NCBI RefSeq assembly: GCF_002149015.1
Contig: NZ_NGFO01000002.1
Span: forward strand, 62,001-126,000
From: Gordonia lacunae
Lineage (GTDB): Bacteria; Actinomycetota; Actinomycetes; Mycobacteriales; Mycobacteriaceae
Direction of reading: 5' to 3'
Length of the DNA: 64,000 nt
Both the position numbers and the translations under genes were made by a program. The stretch's first letter is position 1. Every line of letters begins with the position of its first letter. This document shows positions 34,170 to 43,078 of the stretch, piece after piece. The notes below the pieces were generated by a model that saw only the letters and a list, made by a program, of their open reading frames with translations, searched no databases and had not been told where the DNA came from.

Positions 34170-35310
34170 CGGGCACCTCTGCGATACGGGTGTCGTCGGC
34201 GGGGACGTCGGTGATGTCGGCGAGTTCGTCGAGCCGCACGTGCGCTCCACCCACCAGGCGCGCCAGGTCCTTGGTGAGGGAGAAGTAGCGATGCAACGGA
34301 TAGGTGATGTCGACTCCGATGCCGCCGTGCAGGTGGGTCATCGTCCGCGTGGTCGGCGGGATCTCCTCGGCCAGCCAGTAGGCGGCGACGGCGAGATCGG
34401 TTGCGGCGTCCAGTCCTTCGGACAGTCGCCAGGCCGCCGCGGTGGTCGCCAGTTCCATCGACCGGCCGACGACATAGATGTCGGCGAGCTGCTGGCCCAC
34501 CGCCTGGAACAGGGCGATCGGCTTGCCGAACTGTTCGCGCGTCGAGACGTGGTCGGCGGTCAGGCGGGTGGCGCCGGCGACCAGGCCGTCCGCGTAGGCG
34601 CACAGGGCGAGGCGATACCGGTCGCGGAGAACCGCGAGATCGCGGACCACGATGTCGGTGTCGTCGACGGGTACGTCGTCGAAGGTCACCGTGTACTCGC
34701 CCCAGCCGCTCGAGGTCGGCGTACGCGCGATGGCGACCCCCTCGGCGTCCGGCGACACGGCCACGACGCCCGCGTCGGCGGCCACGAGGAACAGCGAGGC
34801 GCCGTCGGCATGCAGCACACCGACCTTCGTCCCGGTGAGCCGACCGTCGCGGACGGATGTCCGCGGGGTGGCGGTCAGGGCGTCGCCGTGTTCGCCGATC
34901 GCGACCGAGACCCAGCTGCCGCCGGTGAGCGAGCTCCCGAACCGCGACCACACCGATCCCTCGCCCGCCTGGGCGTCCGCCTTGGCGAACACGAGCGCCG
35001 CGGTGAGCGAGCCGAGCGCGGGCGTCACGGCCGCGGCGCGACCCATCCGGCGGAACAGCGGGAGCAGACCCGACTCGTCGACGTCGTCGCCGTCGAGTGC
35101 GGCCGGCAGCGGCAGCGCGAGCAGTCCGGCGTCGACGAGTGCCTGCCAGCCGTCGGCCTCGAACCCGCCGCGGGTCGCCTCCCGCCCCGCGTCCGTGCCG
35201 CCGGGATCGCGCCCACCGAACGCCGACTCCCAGTCGGACTGTCGTCGTGCGAACACGTCCTCGGCGACGTCGCGAACCGCGATCGCCGTGCCGTCCAGGG
35301 CAAAGTCCAC
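34159..35310 (-). CDS. fadE28: Steroid acyl-CoA dehydrogenase, partner subunit (FadE28/ChsE1)
   Basis: A 383-aa acyl-CoA dehydrogenase, somewhat longer than M. tuberculosis FadE28 (339 aa). The N-terminal half is diverged. STREQFGKPIALFQAVGQQLAD and MTHLHGGIGVDITYPLHRYFSL mark the FAD-binding half, but there is no catalytic Glu in the usual positions, as in FadE28. The start is GTG at 35310 behind GGGAGG. A perfect KstR box lies 35 bases upstream, so the fadE28-ltp2 block has its own steroid-inducible promoter. No cyp125 precedes it, unlike M. tuberculosis. Confidence 0.92.
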   Translation of the reverse strand: MDFALDGTAIAVRDVAEDVFARRQSDWESAFGGRDPGGTDAGREATRGGFEADGWQALVDAGLLALPLPAALDGDDVDESGLLPLFRRMGRAAAVTPALGSLTAALVFAKADAQAGEGSVWSRFGSSLTGGSWVSVAIGEHGDALTATPRTSVRDGRLTGTKVGVLHADGASLFLVAADAGVVAVSPDAEGVAIARTPTSSGWGEYTVTFDDVPVDDTDIVVRDLAVLRDRYRLALCAYADGLVAGATRLTADHVSTREQFGKPIALFQAVGQQLADIYVVGRSMELATTAAAWRLSEGLDAATDLAVAAYWLAEEIPPTTRTMTHLHGGIGVDITYPLHRYFSLTKDLARLVGGAHVRLDELADITDVPADDTRIAEVPDVH

Positions 35311-35344
35311 CCTGCGCCTCCCTCACCATGAACCCGTCAAGAAC

Positions 35345-35358
35345 TAGAACCTGTTCTA
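35345..35358. promoter_or_regulatory. KstR-type operator upstream of fadE28
   Basis: TAGAACCTGTTCTA is a perfect palindrome apart from the two central bases and fits TnnAACnnGTTnnA. It lies 35 bases upstream of the fadE28 start and is identical to the box at 37689-37702. Confidence 0.9.
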
Positions 35359-35430
35359 GTTGTATCAGAGTCCGCGCGCAAGGGTGTCGGAATCGGCGCT
35401 TATCTGCGGTTTCAGCACTTTCCGGGACGG

Positions 35431-37653
35431 TCAGGACCGAGGCAAACCGAGAATGCGTTCCGCGGCGGCGGTGCGGAGGATCTGGGTCGTCCCGCCCGCG
35501 ATGGACAGGCAGCGGTTCTGCAGCACCGCGTCGGACGCCTCGGACGCCGCCAGGCCGGCGACCCCGAGAAGGCGCAACGCGAGGTCGGGCACCGACTGGC
35601 GGTGTTCGACGCCGATCAGTTTGCGGACACTCGACAGCGCGCCGGGGTCGAGCCCGGCCAGTTGCCTCGTCGCCGCCCGCGCGTCGAGTACCCGGCCGAC
35701 ATGCGCGTCGGCGAGCTGGGTGCCGAGTGCCGACAGTTCCTCGGCGGTCAGCTCCCGATCCATCGACCGCACCTGCGAGAGCAGCGCCTCCATCTCCTTG
35801 CCGAGACCGGTCCCGCCCATCGCCACCCGCTCGTTCGCGAGCGTGGTGCGGGCCAGCCGCCAGCCACCGTTCACGTCGCCGACGACGCAGTCATCGGGCA
35901 CGACGACACCGTCGAGGAAGACCTCGTTGAAGTTGGCCCGCCCGGAGAGCTCGCGCAGCGGCCGGATGTCGATGCCGGGCGAACCCATGTCGACGAGGAA
36001 GTAGGTGATGCCCTTGTTCTTCGGCGCGTCCGGATCGGTGCGCGCCAGACAGATCGCCCACTGTGCGTTGTGGGCCTGCGAGGTCCAGATCTTCTGGCCG
36101 TCCAGCCGCCAGCCGCCGTCGACCCGCTGGGCTCGGGTTCGCAACGCGGCCAGGTCCGAGCCCGCCTCGGGCTCGGAGAACAGCTGACACCACACGATGT
36201 CGCCGGCGAGCGTCGGCGCCACGAACCGTTCGCGCTGCGCGTCTGTGCCGTGCTCGAGGATCGTCGGGATCGCCCACGCGCCGATCACCAGGTCCGGGCG
36301 CTCGATGCCGGCCGACTCGAGTTCGATGTCGATCAGCAACTGCAGCGCGGCATCGGCGCCCAGGCCGTGCGGTGCCGGCCAGTGCGGGGTCAGATAGCCG
36401 GTCTCGGCGAGGAGTCTGCGCCGGTCGTCCGGAGCGGCGTCGGCGATGGTCGCGACGGTGGTCCGGACCTCCTCGCGCCGGTCTTCGACCTGCGACAGGT
36501 CGAGCCGGAAACGTCGCCGCGCGCCCGACAGCCCGAGTCCGGCGAGTGCGGCGGCATGCGCCGATGCGTTCGCCAGCGCCGCCTGCGCGGCGAGGGCCGC
36601 ACGGAGATAGAGATGCGCGTCGTGCTCGAAGGTGAACCCGATCCCGCCGAGAACCTGGACGCAGTCCTTGGTGTTGGCGACCGGATCGCGGCCCACGACG
36701 ACGTCGGCGGCCAGCCTGCTGATCTCGAGTTGCTCACGCGCGGTGACGAGGTCGTCCGAGGACCCGTCCGCCCCGGCGGCCGCGAGCACGTCGTCGACCG
36801 CGCGGGCGACGTCCCACGCGACCGCGGTGACCCGCTCGCTGCGGCACAGCATCTCCGCACAGATGTGCTTGATCGCCTGGAAGGAGCCGATCGGCACCCC
36901 GAACTGGGTGCGGACCTTCGCATACTCCACGGCAGTGTCGAGGGCCCATCGGGTGACGCCGCTCTGGTACGCGGCGAGGGTCGCCGACAGCAGGCCGGCG
37001 ACGACCGTCGGGTCCCCGAGTTCGATCAGGTCGTCGAGCTCGACCTCGGACACGCGGACGCGGCTGACCGACGCGGTGCCGTCGAGGGGGGTCTGCGGCG
37101 CGACGTCGGCGACACCGACCCCCGGGGGGACGATCCACCACGACCGTGCGCTGCCGACGGTCCCGAACTCGACCAGCACGGCGCACCCCTCGACGTACCC
37201 GCCGACGAGTCCGAGGTCGAGGTCGCCGCCGGACAGTTCGAGGGCCACCCCGGCGTAACTCGACGCGGGCGTCACCACCGGTACCGATCCGGCGAGCAGC
37301 TCCGGCAACAGCGCGGCGCCCCGGTCGGCGTCACCCTCGTGCACATCGCCCCGGAGAACCGCCAGCGCGATCGCCGCGGTCACCGTCGGCCCGAGCGGGC
37401 CGGGGACGAGGTCGGCCCCGCACTGCTCGAGCATGGCCGCCACGTCGAGGAAGCTCGCACCGAGGCCGTCGGATGCCTCGGGGACCGCTGCGGCGAACAC
37501 GCCCAGGTCGGCGATCTGGGACAGTAGCTGCGTCCACTGGTCGCGCGGCTTGTCGATGTCGGAACGGACGATGTCGGTCACACTGGTGGAGCGCGCCCAG
37601 GACGCGATGCTGTCGCGCACCGCGATCTGCTCGGAAGACGTGGCGATTGTCAC
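35431..37653 (-). CDS. fadE34: Two-domain acyl-CoA dehydrogenase FadE34 (ChsE3)
   Basis: A 740-aa protein with two acyl-CoA dehydrogenase modules in one chain. The N-terminal module (about 1-370) has RTQFGVPIGSFQAIKHIC. The C-terminal module (about 385-740) has CQLFSEPEAGSDLAALRTRAQR, IWTSQAHNAQWAICLARTD and GGTTQILRTAAAERILGLPR. M. tuberculosis FadE34 (711 aa) has this fused form and acts on C5-type side-chain CoA esters. The start is GTG at 37653 with CAGGG upstream. It is divergent from kstR across a shared KstR box, the same arrangement as Rv3573c-Rv3574. Confidence 0.93.
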   Translation of the reverse strand: MTIATSSEQIAVRDSIASWARSTSVTDIVRSDIDKPRDQWTQLLSQIADLGVFAAAVPEASDGLGASFLDVAAMLEQCGADLVPGPLGPTVTAAIALAVLRGDVHEGDADRGAALLPELLAGSVPVVTPASSYAGVALELSGGDLDLGLVGGYVEGCAVLVEFGTVGSARSWWIVPPGVGVADVAPQTPLDGTASVSRVRVSEVELDDLIELGDPTVVAGLLSATLAAYQSGVTRWALDTAVEYAKVRTQFGVPIGSFQAIKHICAEMLCRSERVTAVAWDVARAVDDVLAAAGADGSSDDLVTAREQLEISRLAADVVVGRDPVANTKDCVQVLGGIGFTFEHDAHLYLRAALAAQAALANASAHAAALAGLGLSGARRRFRLDLSQVEDRREEVRTTVATIADAAPDDRRRLLAETGYLTPHWPAPHGLGADAALQLLIDIELESAGIERPDLVIGAWAIPTILEHGTDAQRERFVAPTLAGDIVWCQLFSEPEAGSDLAALRTRAQRVDGGWRLDGQKIWTSQAHNAQWAICLARTDPDAPKNKGITYFLVDMGSPGIDIRPLRELSGRANFNEVFLDGVVVPDDCVVGDVNGGWRLARTTLANERVAMGGTGLGKEMEALLSQVRSMDRELTAEELSALGTQLADAHVGRVLDARAATRQLAGLDPGALSSVRKLIGVEHRQSVPDLALRLLGVAGLAASEASDAVLQNRCLSIAGGTTQILRTAAAERILGLPRS

Positions 37654-37688
37654 TGGCAATCCCTGTATGTCGAGTTGTGACGAATAAT

Positions 37689-37702
37689 TAGAACCTGTTC
37701 TA
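37689..37702. promoter_or_regulatory. KstR-type operator between fadE34 and kstR
   Basis: TAGAACCTGTTCTA fits the KstR consensus and lies between the divergent fadE34 and kstR genes, 36 bases upstream of fadE34. It should serve both promoters and allow kstR autoregulation. Confidence 0.9.
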
Positions 37703-37786
37703 ATATGCCATGGGTGTACTCGGATCGGGTAGCCACCCGCGATCCACCCGACAGACCGTTTGACACGTGAGGATGTTCGAGAGCAC

Positions 37787-38437
37787 ATGGCCCGTTCTGC
37801 ACCCGGCAACGCCGCGGTCGACGCTCCCACCGGGGCTGCGGCGTCTGCCGCCTCGTCCGAAGCCGGCTCCACCGCGCAGCGCGAACGCCGCCGCCGCATC
37901 CTCGACGCCACCCTCGCCCTGGCGTCCAAGGGCGGATACGACGCCGTGCAGATGCGCACCGTCGCCGACAAGGCCGACGTGGCCGTCGGCACGCTGTACC
38001 GCTACTTTCCCTCGAAGGTCCATCTCCTCGTCACCGCGCTCGCCCGCGAGTTCGAGCGCGTCGAGTCGAAGGTGGACCGTTCACTGCTCCGGGGCGACAC
38101 CGCCATCGACCGCCTCCGCCATGTGCTGGACATGATCACCTTCGCCATGCAGCGCGATCCGCTCCTCACCGAGGCGATGACCCGCGCGTTCATGTTCGCC
38201 GACGCGTCGGCGACCGCCGAGGTCGATCAGGTCGCCGGCATCATCGACCGACTCCTCGCGGGGGCCATCGTCGACGACGGCGAACCGACCGAGGAGGATC
38301 TCGCGATCGCGCGCGTCCTCTCCGACGTGTGGATGTCGAACCTGGTGCAGTGGCTCACCCGTCGTGCGTCGGCCACCGATGTCACCAACCGACTCGAGTT
38401 GACCGTCCGACTTCTGCTCAAAGACCGCGTCAAGTAG
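37787..38437 (+). CDS. kstR: TetR-family cholesterol-catabolism repressor KstR
   Basis: A 216-aa TetR regulator that matches M. tuberculosis KstR almost block for block: QRERRRRILDATLALASKGG, ADVAVGTLYRYFPSKVHLLV, LLTEAMTRAFMFADASA and WLTRRASATDV. The helix-turn-helix is about residues 45-80. KstR represses sterol uptake and side-chain/ring genes and is released by 3-oxo-cholestenoyl-CoA-type ligands. The first ~30 residues are an Ala-rich extension. ATG 37787 is used; TTG 37760 would add nine residues. Four matching operators in this window are plausible direct targets. Confidence 0.96.
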   Translation: MARSAPGNAAVDAPTGAAASAASSEAGSTAQRERRRRILDATLALASKGGYDAVQMRTVADKADVAVGTLYRYFPSKVHLLVTALAREFERVESKVDRSLLRGDTAIDRLRHVLDMITFAMQRDPLLTEAMTRAFMFADASATAEVDQVAGIIDRLLAGAIVDDGEPTEEDLAIARVLSDVWMSNLVQWLTRRASATDVTNRLELTVRLLLKDRVK

Positions 38438-38563
38438 TAGGCACCGCCCCCCTCGAACGAGACGTCACAACTGGGTGACGAGGACCTTCTCGACTTGGGA
38501 GCCCTCGAAGTTCTCCGCTACCTTTGTTACGTCTGAGAATTTTGTTAACAGAAGGGGCTAGAG

Positions 38564-39574
38564 GTGCGATCCTCCTGGTTGCGACGACTGTGCGTCGCCG
38601 GATGTGCCGTTGCGGTCGCGACCGCCGGATGGGCTCCGGCCGCGTTGGCCGAACCCACGCCCGACCCCGATCGCGCCCGCGTCGACACCGTGGTCCACGA
38701 CTCGGCCCAGCAGTCGACACTCATCGTCTACTCGGCGGCGATGCGCAAACTCATCCCCGTCAACGTGTTGCGGCCCAAGGACACGACCAAGCCGCGCCCC
38801 ACCCTCTACCTGCTCAACGGCGCGGGCGGCGGCGAGGACTCGGCGACCTGGGCGGCCAAGACCCAGTACGCGAAGTTCTTCGCCGACAAAGAGGTCAACG
38901 TCGTCACGCCGATCGGAGGCGCGTTCTCCTATTACACCGACTGGCAGCACGACGATCCGGTGCTCGGCCGCAACAAGTGGACGACGTTCCTCACCAAGGA
39001 GCTCCCGCCGCTGGTGGACAAGGAATTCGACACCACCAAGGTCAACGCGATCGCCGGCATCTCGATGGCCGGCACGTCGGTCCTCAATCTCGCGATCGCC
39101 GCACCGAAGCTGTACCGGTCGGCCGCCGCCTACAGCGGATGCGCCCGAACCAGCGATCCGGTCGGACAGGCCTACATCCGGATGGTCGTCGCCGACCGCG
39201 GGCAGGGCAATCTGAACAACATGTGGGGACCGGTCAATTCGGCCGGCTGGCGGGACAACGACCCGTACATCAACGCGGCCAAGTTGCGCGGCACCAAGGT
39301 CTACATGACCAGCGGGACCGGCCTGCCCGGTCAGTTCGACCGGCTCGAGGCACCGCTGGTCGCCGGCGATCCGCTGACTCTGGCCAACCAGATGGTCATC
39401 GGCGGCATCATCGAGGCCGCGGTCAACGAGTGCACCAAGCAGATGGTCTCGCGCATGCGGGCTCTCAAGGTGCCGCACGAGGTCACCTTCCGGCCGAGCG
39501 GCACCCACTCGTGGGGTTACTGGGAACACGACCTAGAGACCACGTGGCCGAAGATCGCGGCAGACCTGAGGTGA
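38564..39574 (+). CDS. Antigen 85-like mycolyltransferase/esterase
   Basis: A 336-aa exported alpha/beta hydrolase of the antigen-85 group, which transfers mycolic acids onto trehalose and arabinogalactan outside the membrane. A Sec signal peptide covers about residues 1-29 (cleavage after ALA). The nucleophile Ser167 is in GISMAG, and His315 in GTHSWGYW matches the antigen-85 catalytic His. The start is GTG at 38564 with AAGGGG upstream. It is strong evidence for a mycolic-acid organism. The stop overlaps the next gene (GTGA). Confidence 0.9.
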   Translation: MRSSWLRRLCVAGCAVAVATAGWAPAALAEPTPDPDRARVDTVVHDSAQQSTLIVYSAAMRKLIPVNVLRPKDTTKPRPTLYLLNGAGGGEDSATWAAKTQYAKFFADKEVNVVTPIGGAFSYYTDWQHDDPVLGRNKWTTFLTKELPPLVDKEFDTTKVNAIAGISMAGTSVLNLAIAAPKLYRSAAAYSGCARTSDPVGQAYIRMVVADRGQGNLNNMWGPVNSAGWRDNDPYINAAKLRGTKVYMTSGTGLPGQFDRLEAPLVAGDPLTLANQMVIGGIIEAAVNECTKQMVSRMRALKVPHEVTFRPSGTHSWGYWEHDLETTWPKIAADLR

Positions 39575-40038
39575 GCGACGCATCGGACCGCTTGTGGGCC
39601 GATGACCTGTCCGTCGGCCAGATCTTCGAGTTCGGAGAGCATTTCGTCAGTGCGGACGAACTCGTCGACTTCGCTCGCGCGTGGGATCCGCAGGACTTCC
39701 ACGTGGATCCCGACGTTGCCGAGCGCGGGCCCTACGGAGGCCTGATCGCCAGTGGGCTGCACACGATGTCGATCTATCAGAAGCTCAATGTCACCGGCGT
39801 GCTGACCAATTGGCGGGTGATCGCCGGCAAGCGACTCGGTGACGTGGAGTTCCTGCGTCCGGTCCGACCCGGCGACACCCTCACCGGGTCGACCGTCATC
39901 GACGCGATCGAGTTCGACGACCGCGACCGCGCGCTGGTCACCTCGTCCGCAGAACTCCGCAACACCGAGGGCAAGCCGGTCCTCCGCACAGTCGTCGAAG
40001 CCTATGTGCACGCCCGGCCGGACCGCCCGCGCGACTGA
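39571..40038 (+). CDS. MaoC-like hot-dog dehydratase
   Basis: A 155-aa single-domain MaoC-type protein. The active-site segment is AWDPQDFHVDPDVAERGPYGGLIASG, with an Asp-x4-His-x-Asp arrangement. The GTG at 39571 overlaps the mycolyltransferase stop, so the two are translated together. Single-domain MaoC proteins hydrate or dehydrate acyl-CoA or acyl-ACP; a link to mycolate or lipid metabolism is suggested only by the coupling. It is followed by a 21-bp repeat array. Confidence 0.88.
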   Translation: MSDASDRLWADDLSVGQIFEFGEHFVSADELVDFARAWDPQDFHVDPDVAERGPYGGLIASGLHTMSIYQKLNVTGVLTNWRVIAGKRLGDVEFLRPVRPGDTLTGSTVIDAIEFDDRDRALVTSSAELRNTEGKPVLRTVVEAYVHARPDRPRD

Positions 40039-40068
40039 CTCTGTACGGCTGCGCCGCAGCGGTCTCAC

Positions 40069-40152
40069 ATCCCGTCGACCGTGCGTCCGATCCCGTCGAC
40101 CGTGCGTCCGATCCCGTCGACCGTGCGCCCGATCCCGTCGACCGTGCGTCTG
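40069..40152 (-). repeat. 21-bp tandem repeat array, locus B
   Basis: Four units with a strict 21-bp period; CGTCGACCGTGC begins at 40073, 40094, 40115 and 40136. One unit has a single base change (CGTGCGCCC). Reverse-complemented, the core is GCACGGTCGACG, one base different from the core of locus A at 18832-18894. The array lies between convergent genes. Confidence 0.9.
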
Positions 40153-40171
40153 ATCTCCGATCGTGCCGAGC

Positions 40172-40864
40172 TCAGCCGACGCCGGGCACCGGGATCTGCG
40201 CTCCGGTGATCGCGCTCGACGCGTCGGAGACCAGGAACGAGATCGTCTCCGCGATCGACTCCGGCGACACCCAGCCCGCACGGGACGAGTCGGGTTGACT
40301 CGCCCGGTTGCCCGGGGTGTCGATCATCGACGGCAGGATCGCATTGGCCCGGATGCCGTCGGACTTGTATTCGGCGGCGAGTGCACTGATGAACGCCCAC
40401 ACCGCCGCCTTCGAGGTGATGTACCCGGCCGCACCGGAGAAGGGCGCGAACGCCGCCTTCGCCGACACCCCGACGATCGACCCGCCACCGGCTTCCACGA
40501 GCGTCGGAATCGCTGCCGCGGACAGCAGATACAGCGGTCGCAGGTTGAGCCGGAGGAGTCGCTCGAACTCGTCGACCGGCGTCGCGTCGACCCGGTCCCC
40601 CATCGCGAACCCGCCCACCAGGTTCACCACCGCGGTCACCGGCGCGGACGGGTCACCGGCCGCGACCGCCACGACCTCGGCCACCGACGCCTCGTCGAAG
40701 AGGTCGGCATGAACACCGATCACGCGGTCCGATTCGGGCAGCCGCGACAACTCGGACTCGGTGATCCAGGGGACCACCACGCGCCGACCGTCGTCGAGAA
40801 GCTTGCGGGTGACCGCCGCCCCGAGGCCGCCCGTCCCGCCCGACACGATCACCGTCTGCGTCAT
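40172..40864 (-). CDS. Short-chain dehydrogenase/reductase
   Basis: A 230-aa classical SDR. SGGTGGLGAAV is the cofactor motif (the initial Thr is Ser), VVNLVGGF replaces the usual NNAG, and YITSK has the catalytic Tyr and Lys. The LVGG variant is seen in some SDRs that have kept activity. It is monocistronic, between a repeat array and a divergent MFS gene. The ATG at 40864 is used. The substrate is not known. Confidence 0.88.
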   Translation of the reverse strand: MTQTVIVSGGTGGLGAAVTRKLLDDGRRVVVPWITESELSRLPESDRVIGVHADLFDEASVAEVVAVAAGDPSAPVTAVVNLVGGFAMGDRVDATPVDEFERLLRLNLRPLYLLSAAAIPTLVEAGGGSIVGVSAKAAFAPFSGAAGYITSKAAVWAFISALAAEYKSDGIRANAILPSMIDTPGNRASQPDSSRAGWVSPESIAETISFLVSDASSAITGAQIPVPGVG

Positions 40865-40928
40865 CCTGCCGACCCTACTGGAGGTGCGTCGCCGGGCCGC
40901 TCAGGCCGCGCGCCTACGATGGTCGTCG

Positions 40929-42215
40929 ATGACCGACGAGCGTGTTCCCGAGATCGGAGACGAACCGCGGGACCGTGAACCGGGCGATCATCGCCCCGAC
41001 GAATCGGGCCGGACCAGCATGTTCGCGTCGTTGCGCATCCCCAACTACCGCCTGTTCTACGCGGGGATGGCGGTCTCCATGACGGGTTCGTGGATGCAGG
41101 CGACGGCGCAGGCGTGGCTCGTCCTGACGCTGAGCGGGTCGGCATCCGTGCTGGGACTCATCGTCGCCCTCCAGGCGTTGCCCGTCCTGCTCATCGGTCC
41201 GTACGCCGGGGTGATCGCCGATCGCGTGGACCGTCGCCGGCTGCTGATCGTCCTGCAGTCGATGATGGGGCTGCTGGCGGCGGCGCTCGCCGTCATCACC
41301 CTCACCGGAGTGGTGGAGGTGTGGCACGTGGGCGTGCTGGCGGTGATGCTCGGGCTGGGGCACGCCTTCGAACAGCCGGCGCGCCAGGCGTTCATCCATC
41401 AGATCGTCGGCAAGGATCTGATCCGCAATGCGGTGACGCTCAACTCCGTGATGGTCAATGCCGCCCGCGCGGTGGGCCCGGCAGTCGCCGGTGTGGTCCT
41501 CGGCCTCGTCGGATCCGGCTTGTGCTTCGCCGTCAACGCGGTCAGTTTCGTCGCCGTCGTCGCCTCACTCCTCGCGCTCGACTCGTCGCAGATCACTGCG
41601 GAGACACCGATCCCACGCGCGAAAGGCCAGCTGCGGGAGGGCCTCCGGTATGTGCGCGGCAGCCCCGCCCTCTGGATCCCACTGGCCACGATGGCACTCG
41701 TCGGGACACTCACATACAACTTCCCGGTCACGCTGCCGGCCGCCGCGGACTTCGTGTTCGACGGCGGGCCCGAAGCACTGGGGTTCATGACGTCGGCGAT
41801 GGGGGTGGGCGCGGTCGTCGGCGGCCTCGTCGTCGCGGCCCGCGGGAACACCGGATTGCGCCCACTCACGCTGGCCGCCTTCGGCTTCGGAATCGCCGTC
41901 GGGGCGACCGCGCTCGCTCCGAATCTGCCGACCGCGATCTGTGCGCTCTTCGGGGTCGGCTGGTTGAGCGTCACGTTCATGTCGACCGGCAACGCCACGT
42001 TGCAGCTCAACTCCGAACCGCGGATGCGGGGCCGGGTGATGGCGTTGTGGTCGGTGGCGTTCATGGGCTCCACGCCGATCGGCGGGCCGATCGTCGGCGC
42101 GATCATCGAGACGTCCACTGCTCGAGTCGGTCTCGCGGTCGGAGCCGTCGCATGTCTGCTCGCCGGCGCACTCGCCTACGTCGCCGCGCGCCGCAGCGGC
42201 GCCGCCCTTCCCTAG
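40929..42215 (+). CDS. MFS exporter (EntS/DHA3 type)
   Basis: A 428-aa 12-segment transporter of the enterobactin-exporter-like group: SLRIPNYRLFYAGMAVSMTGSWMQATAQAWLVL and GVIADRVDRRRLLIVLQ are typical. The N-terminal 30 residues are charged and may be shorter if translation starts at ATG 41019. There is no strong ribosome site at 40929. It ends with a 4-bp overlap against the convergent MpaB-type gene. The substrate is unknown, possibly a hydrophobic drug or siderophore. Confidence 0.88.
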   Translation: MTDERVPEIGDEPRDREPGDHRPDESGRTSMFASLRIPNYRLFYAGMAVSMTGSWMQATAQAWLVLTLSGSASVLGLIVALQALPVLLIGPYAGVIADRVDRRRLLIVLQSMMGLLAAALAVITLTGVVEVWHVGVLAVMLGLGHAFEQPARQAFIHQIVGKDLIRNAVTLNSVMVNAARAVGPAVAGVVLGLVGSGLCFAVNAVSFVAVVASLLALDSSQITAETPIPRAKGQLREGLRYVRGSPALWIPLATMALVGTLTYNFPVTLPAAADFVFDGGPEALGFMTSAMGVGAVVGGLVVAARGNTGLRPLTLAAFGFGIAVGATALAPNLPTAICALFGVGWLSVTFMSTGNATLQLNSEPRMRGRVMALWSVAFMGSTPIGGPIVGAIIETSTARVGLAVGAVACLLAGALAYVAARRSGAALP

Positions 42216-43078
42216 ACGAGCGGTCGTCCCATCCTGACCCGAAGCCGGACATCGGCCAGCAGGAGACGGAAACTCAACCGGGACAGCCACAGCGGTGTGC
42301 GACGTTCCTTCTCGACCAGTCGGCCCACGTAGCCGTCGAACCACTCCTGGTCCTCGTCGGTCCACTCGACCCGGAGCGCCTCACGGAACGGCTGCGGCAG
42401 ATACCCGATGGTCCGGCGGAGTTTGACCGGACCGTATCTCTCCTGGATACGGGTGGGCGCGTAGCCGAAGTTGGCGATGTCGAGCAGGAAGTCGCGGATC
42501 TCGTCACTGATCTCGATGCGCGAGACCTGGTCCTCCCAGTAGGCCGTGAACTCCTCGCGCGTGGCCGGCCAGGCCTCGGCGGGCATCTGCAGGGTCGTCC
42601 CGCAGACCTTGCCCTGGTGGTAGAACCTCTCGCGATCCTCGCCCTGGAGCGGCCCGTGGACACGCTCGTAGATGTCCTCCCACCCGACATAGAGGCAGGC
42701 CGCGACCCAGAGCTGCAGATCGGTGTTCATCGCGTTGTACTCCACCGGACTGTCGGCGTCCGACCGCACCTGCGCGTGCTGCCGGTTGACGGCGTGCCGG
42801 TACCGGCGCCGGTCGTCGGCGTTGCCGAGTATGGCGACCGCGAGGTACGACGCGGTGGTCCGGGCGCGTTTGACCGGATGACGATCGAGCCGCCCGTTCT
42901 CGACCTTGCTGTGTGCGACTCCGTACCCGACCGCCGGGTTCGCCAGCTGCATGATCACGTTCGTCGTGCTCATCGTCTGCCCCATCGACAGCAGCGAGCG
43001 CGCGAAGAAGCTGCTGTCGATGTTGTCCATCTCTACCCGCGACATGCGCTGATCGCCCTGCGTCATGGCCCCGCCCAT
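42212..43078 (-). CDS. MpaB/DUF2236-type oxygenase-like protein
   Basis: A 288-aa, largely helical protein of the DUF2236/MpaB group, which is related to the rubber oxygenase Lcp. AVGYGVAHSKVE, then RLDRHPVKRARTTASYLAVAILG with its conserved His and Arg, and NTDLQLWVAACLYVGWEDIYERVHG follow the family pattern. Such proteins may bind heme through His. In-frame ATGs at 43078, 43066 and 43045 make the start uncertain. It is a single gene ahead of the fadB2 terminator; no partner is evident. Confidence 0.8.
   Translation of the reverse strand: MGGAMTQGDQRMSRVEMDNIDSSFFARSLLSMGQTMSTTNVIMQLANPAVGYGVAHSKVENGRLDRHPVKRARTTASYLAVAILGNADDRRRYRHAVNRQHAQVRSDADSPVEYNAMNTDLQLWVAACLYVGWEDIYERVHGPLQGEDRERFYHQGKVCGTTLQMPAEAWPATREEFTAYWEDQVSRIEISDEIRDFLLDIANFGYAPTRIQERYGPVKLRRTIGYLPQPFREALRVEWTDEDQEWFDGYVGRLVEKERRTPLWLSRLSFRLLLADVRLRVRMGRPLV

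Noticed and set aside
40069..40152. Possible coding repeat (RTVDGIG-type heptapeptide on the minus strand)
   Set aside because: The 21-bp period keeps frame, but no supported start or gene includes it, and the SDR gene ends before it.
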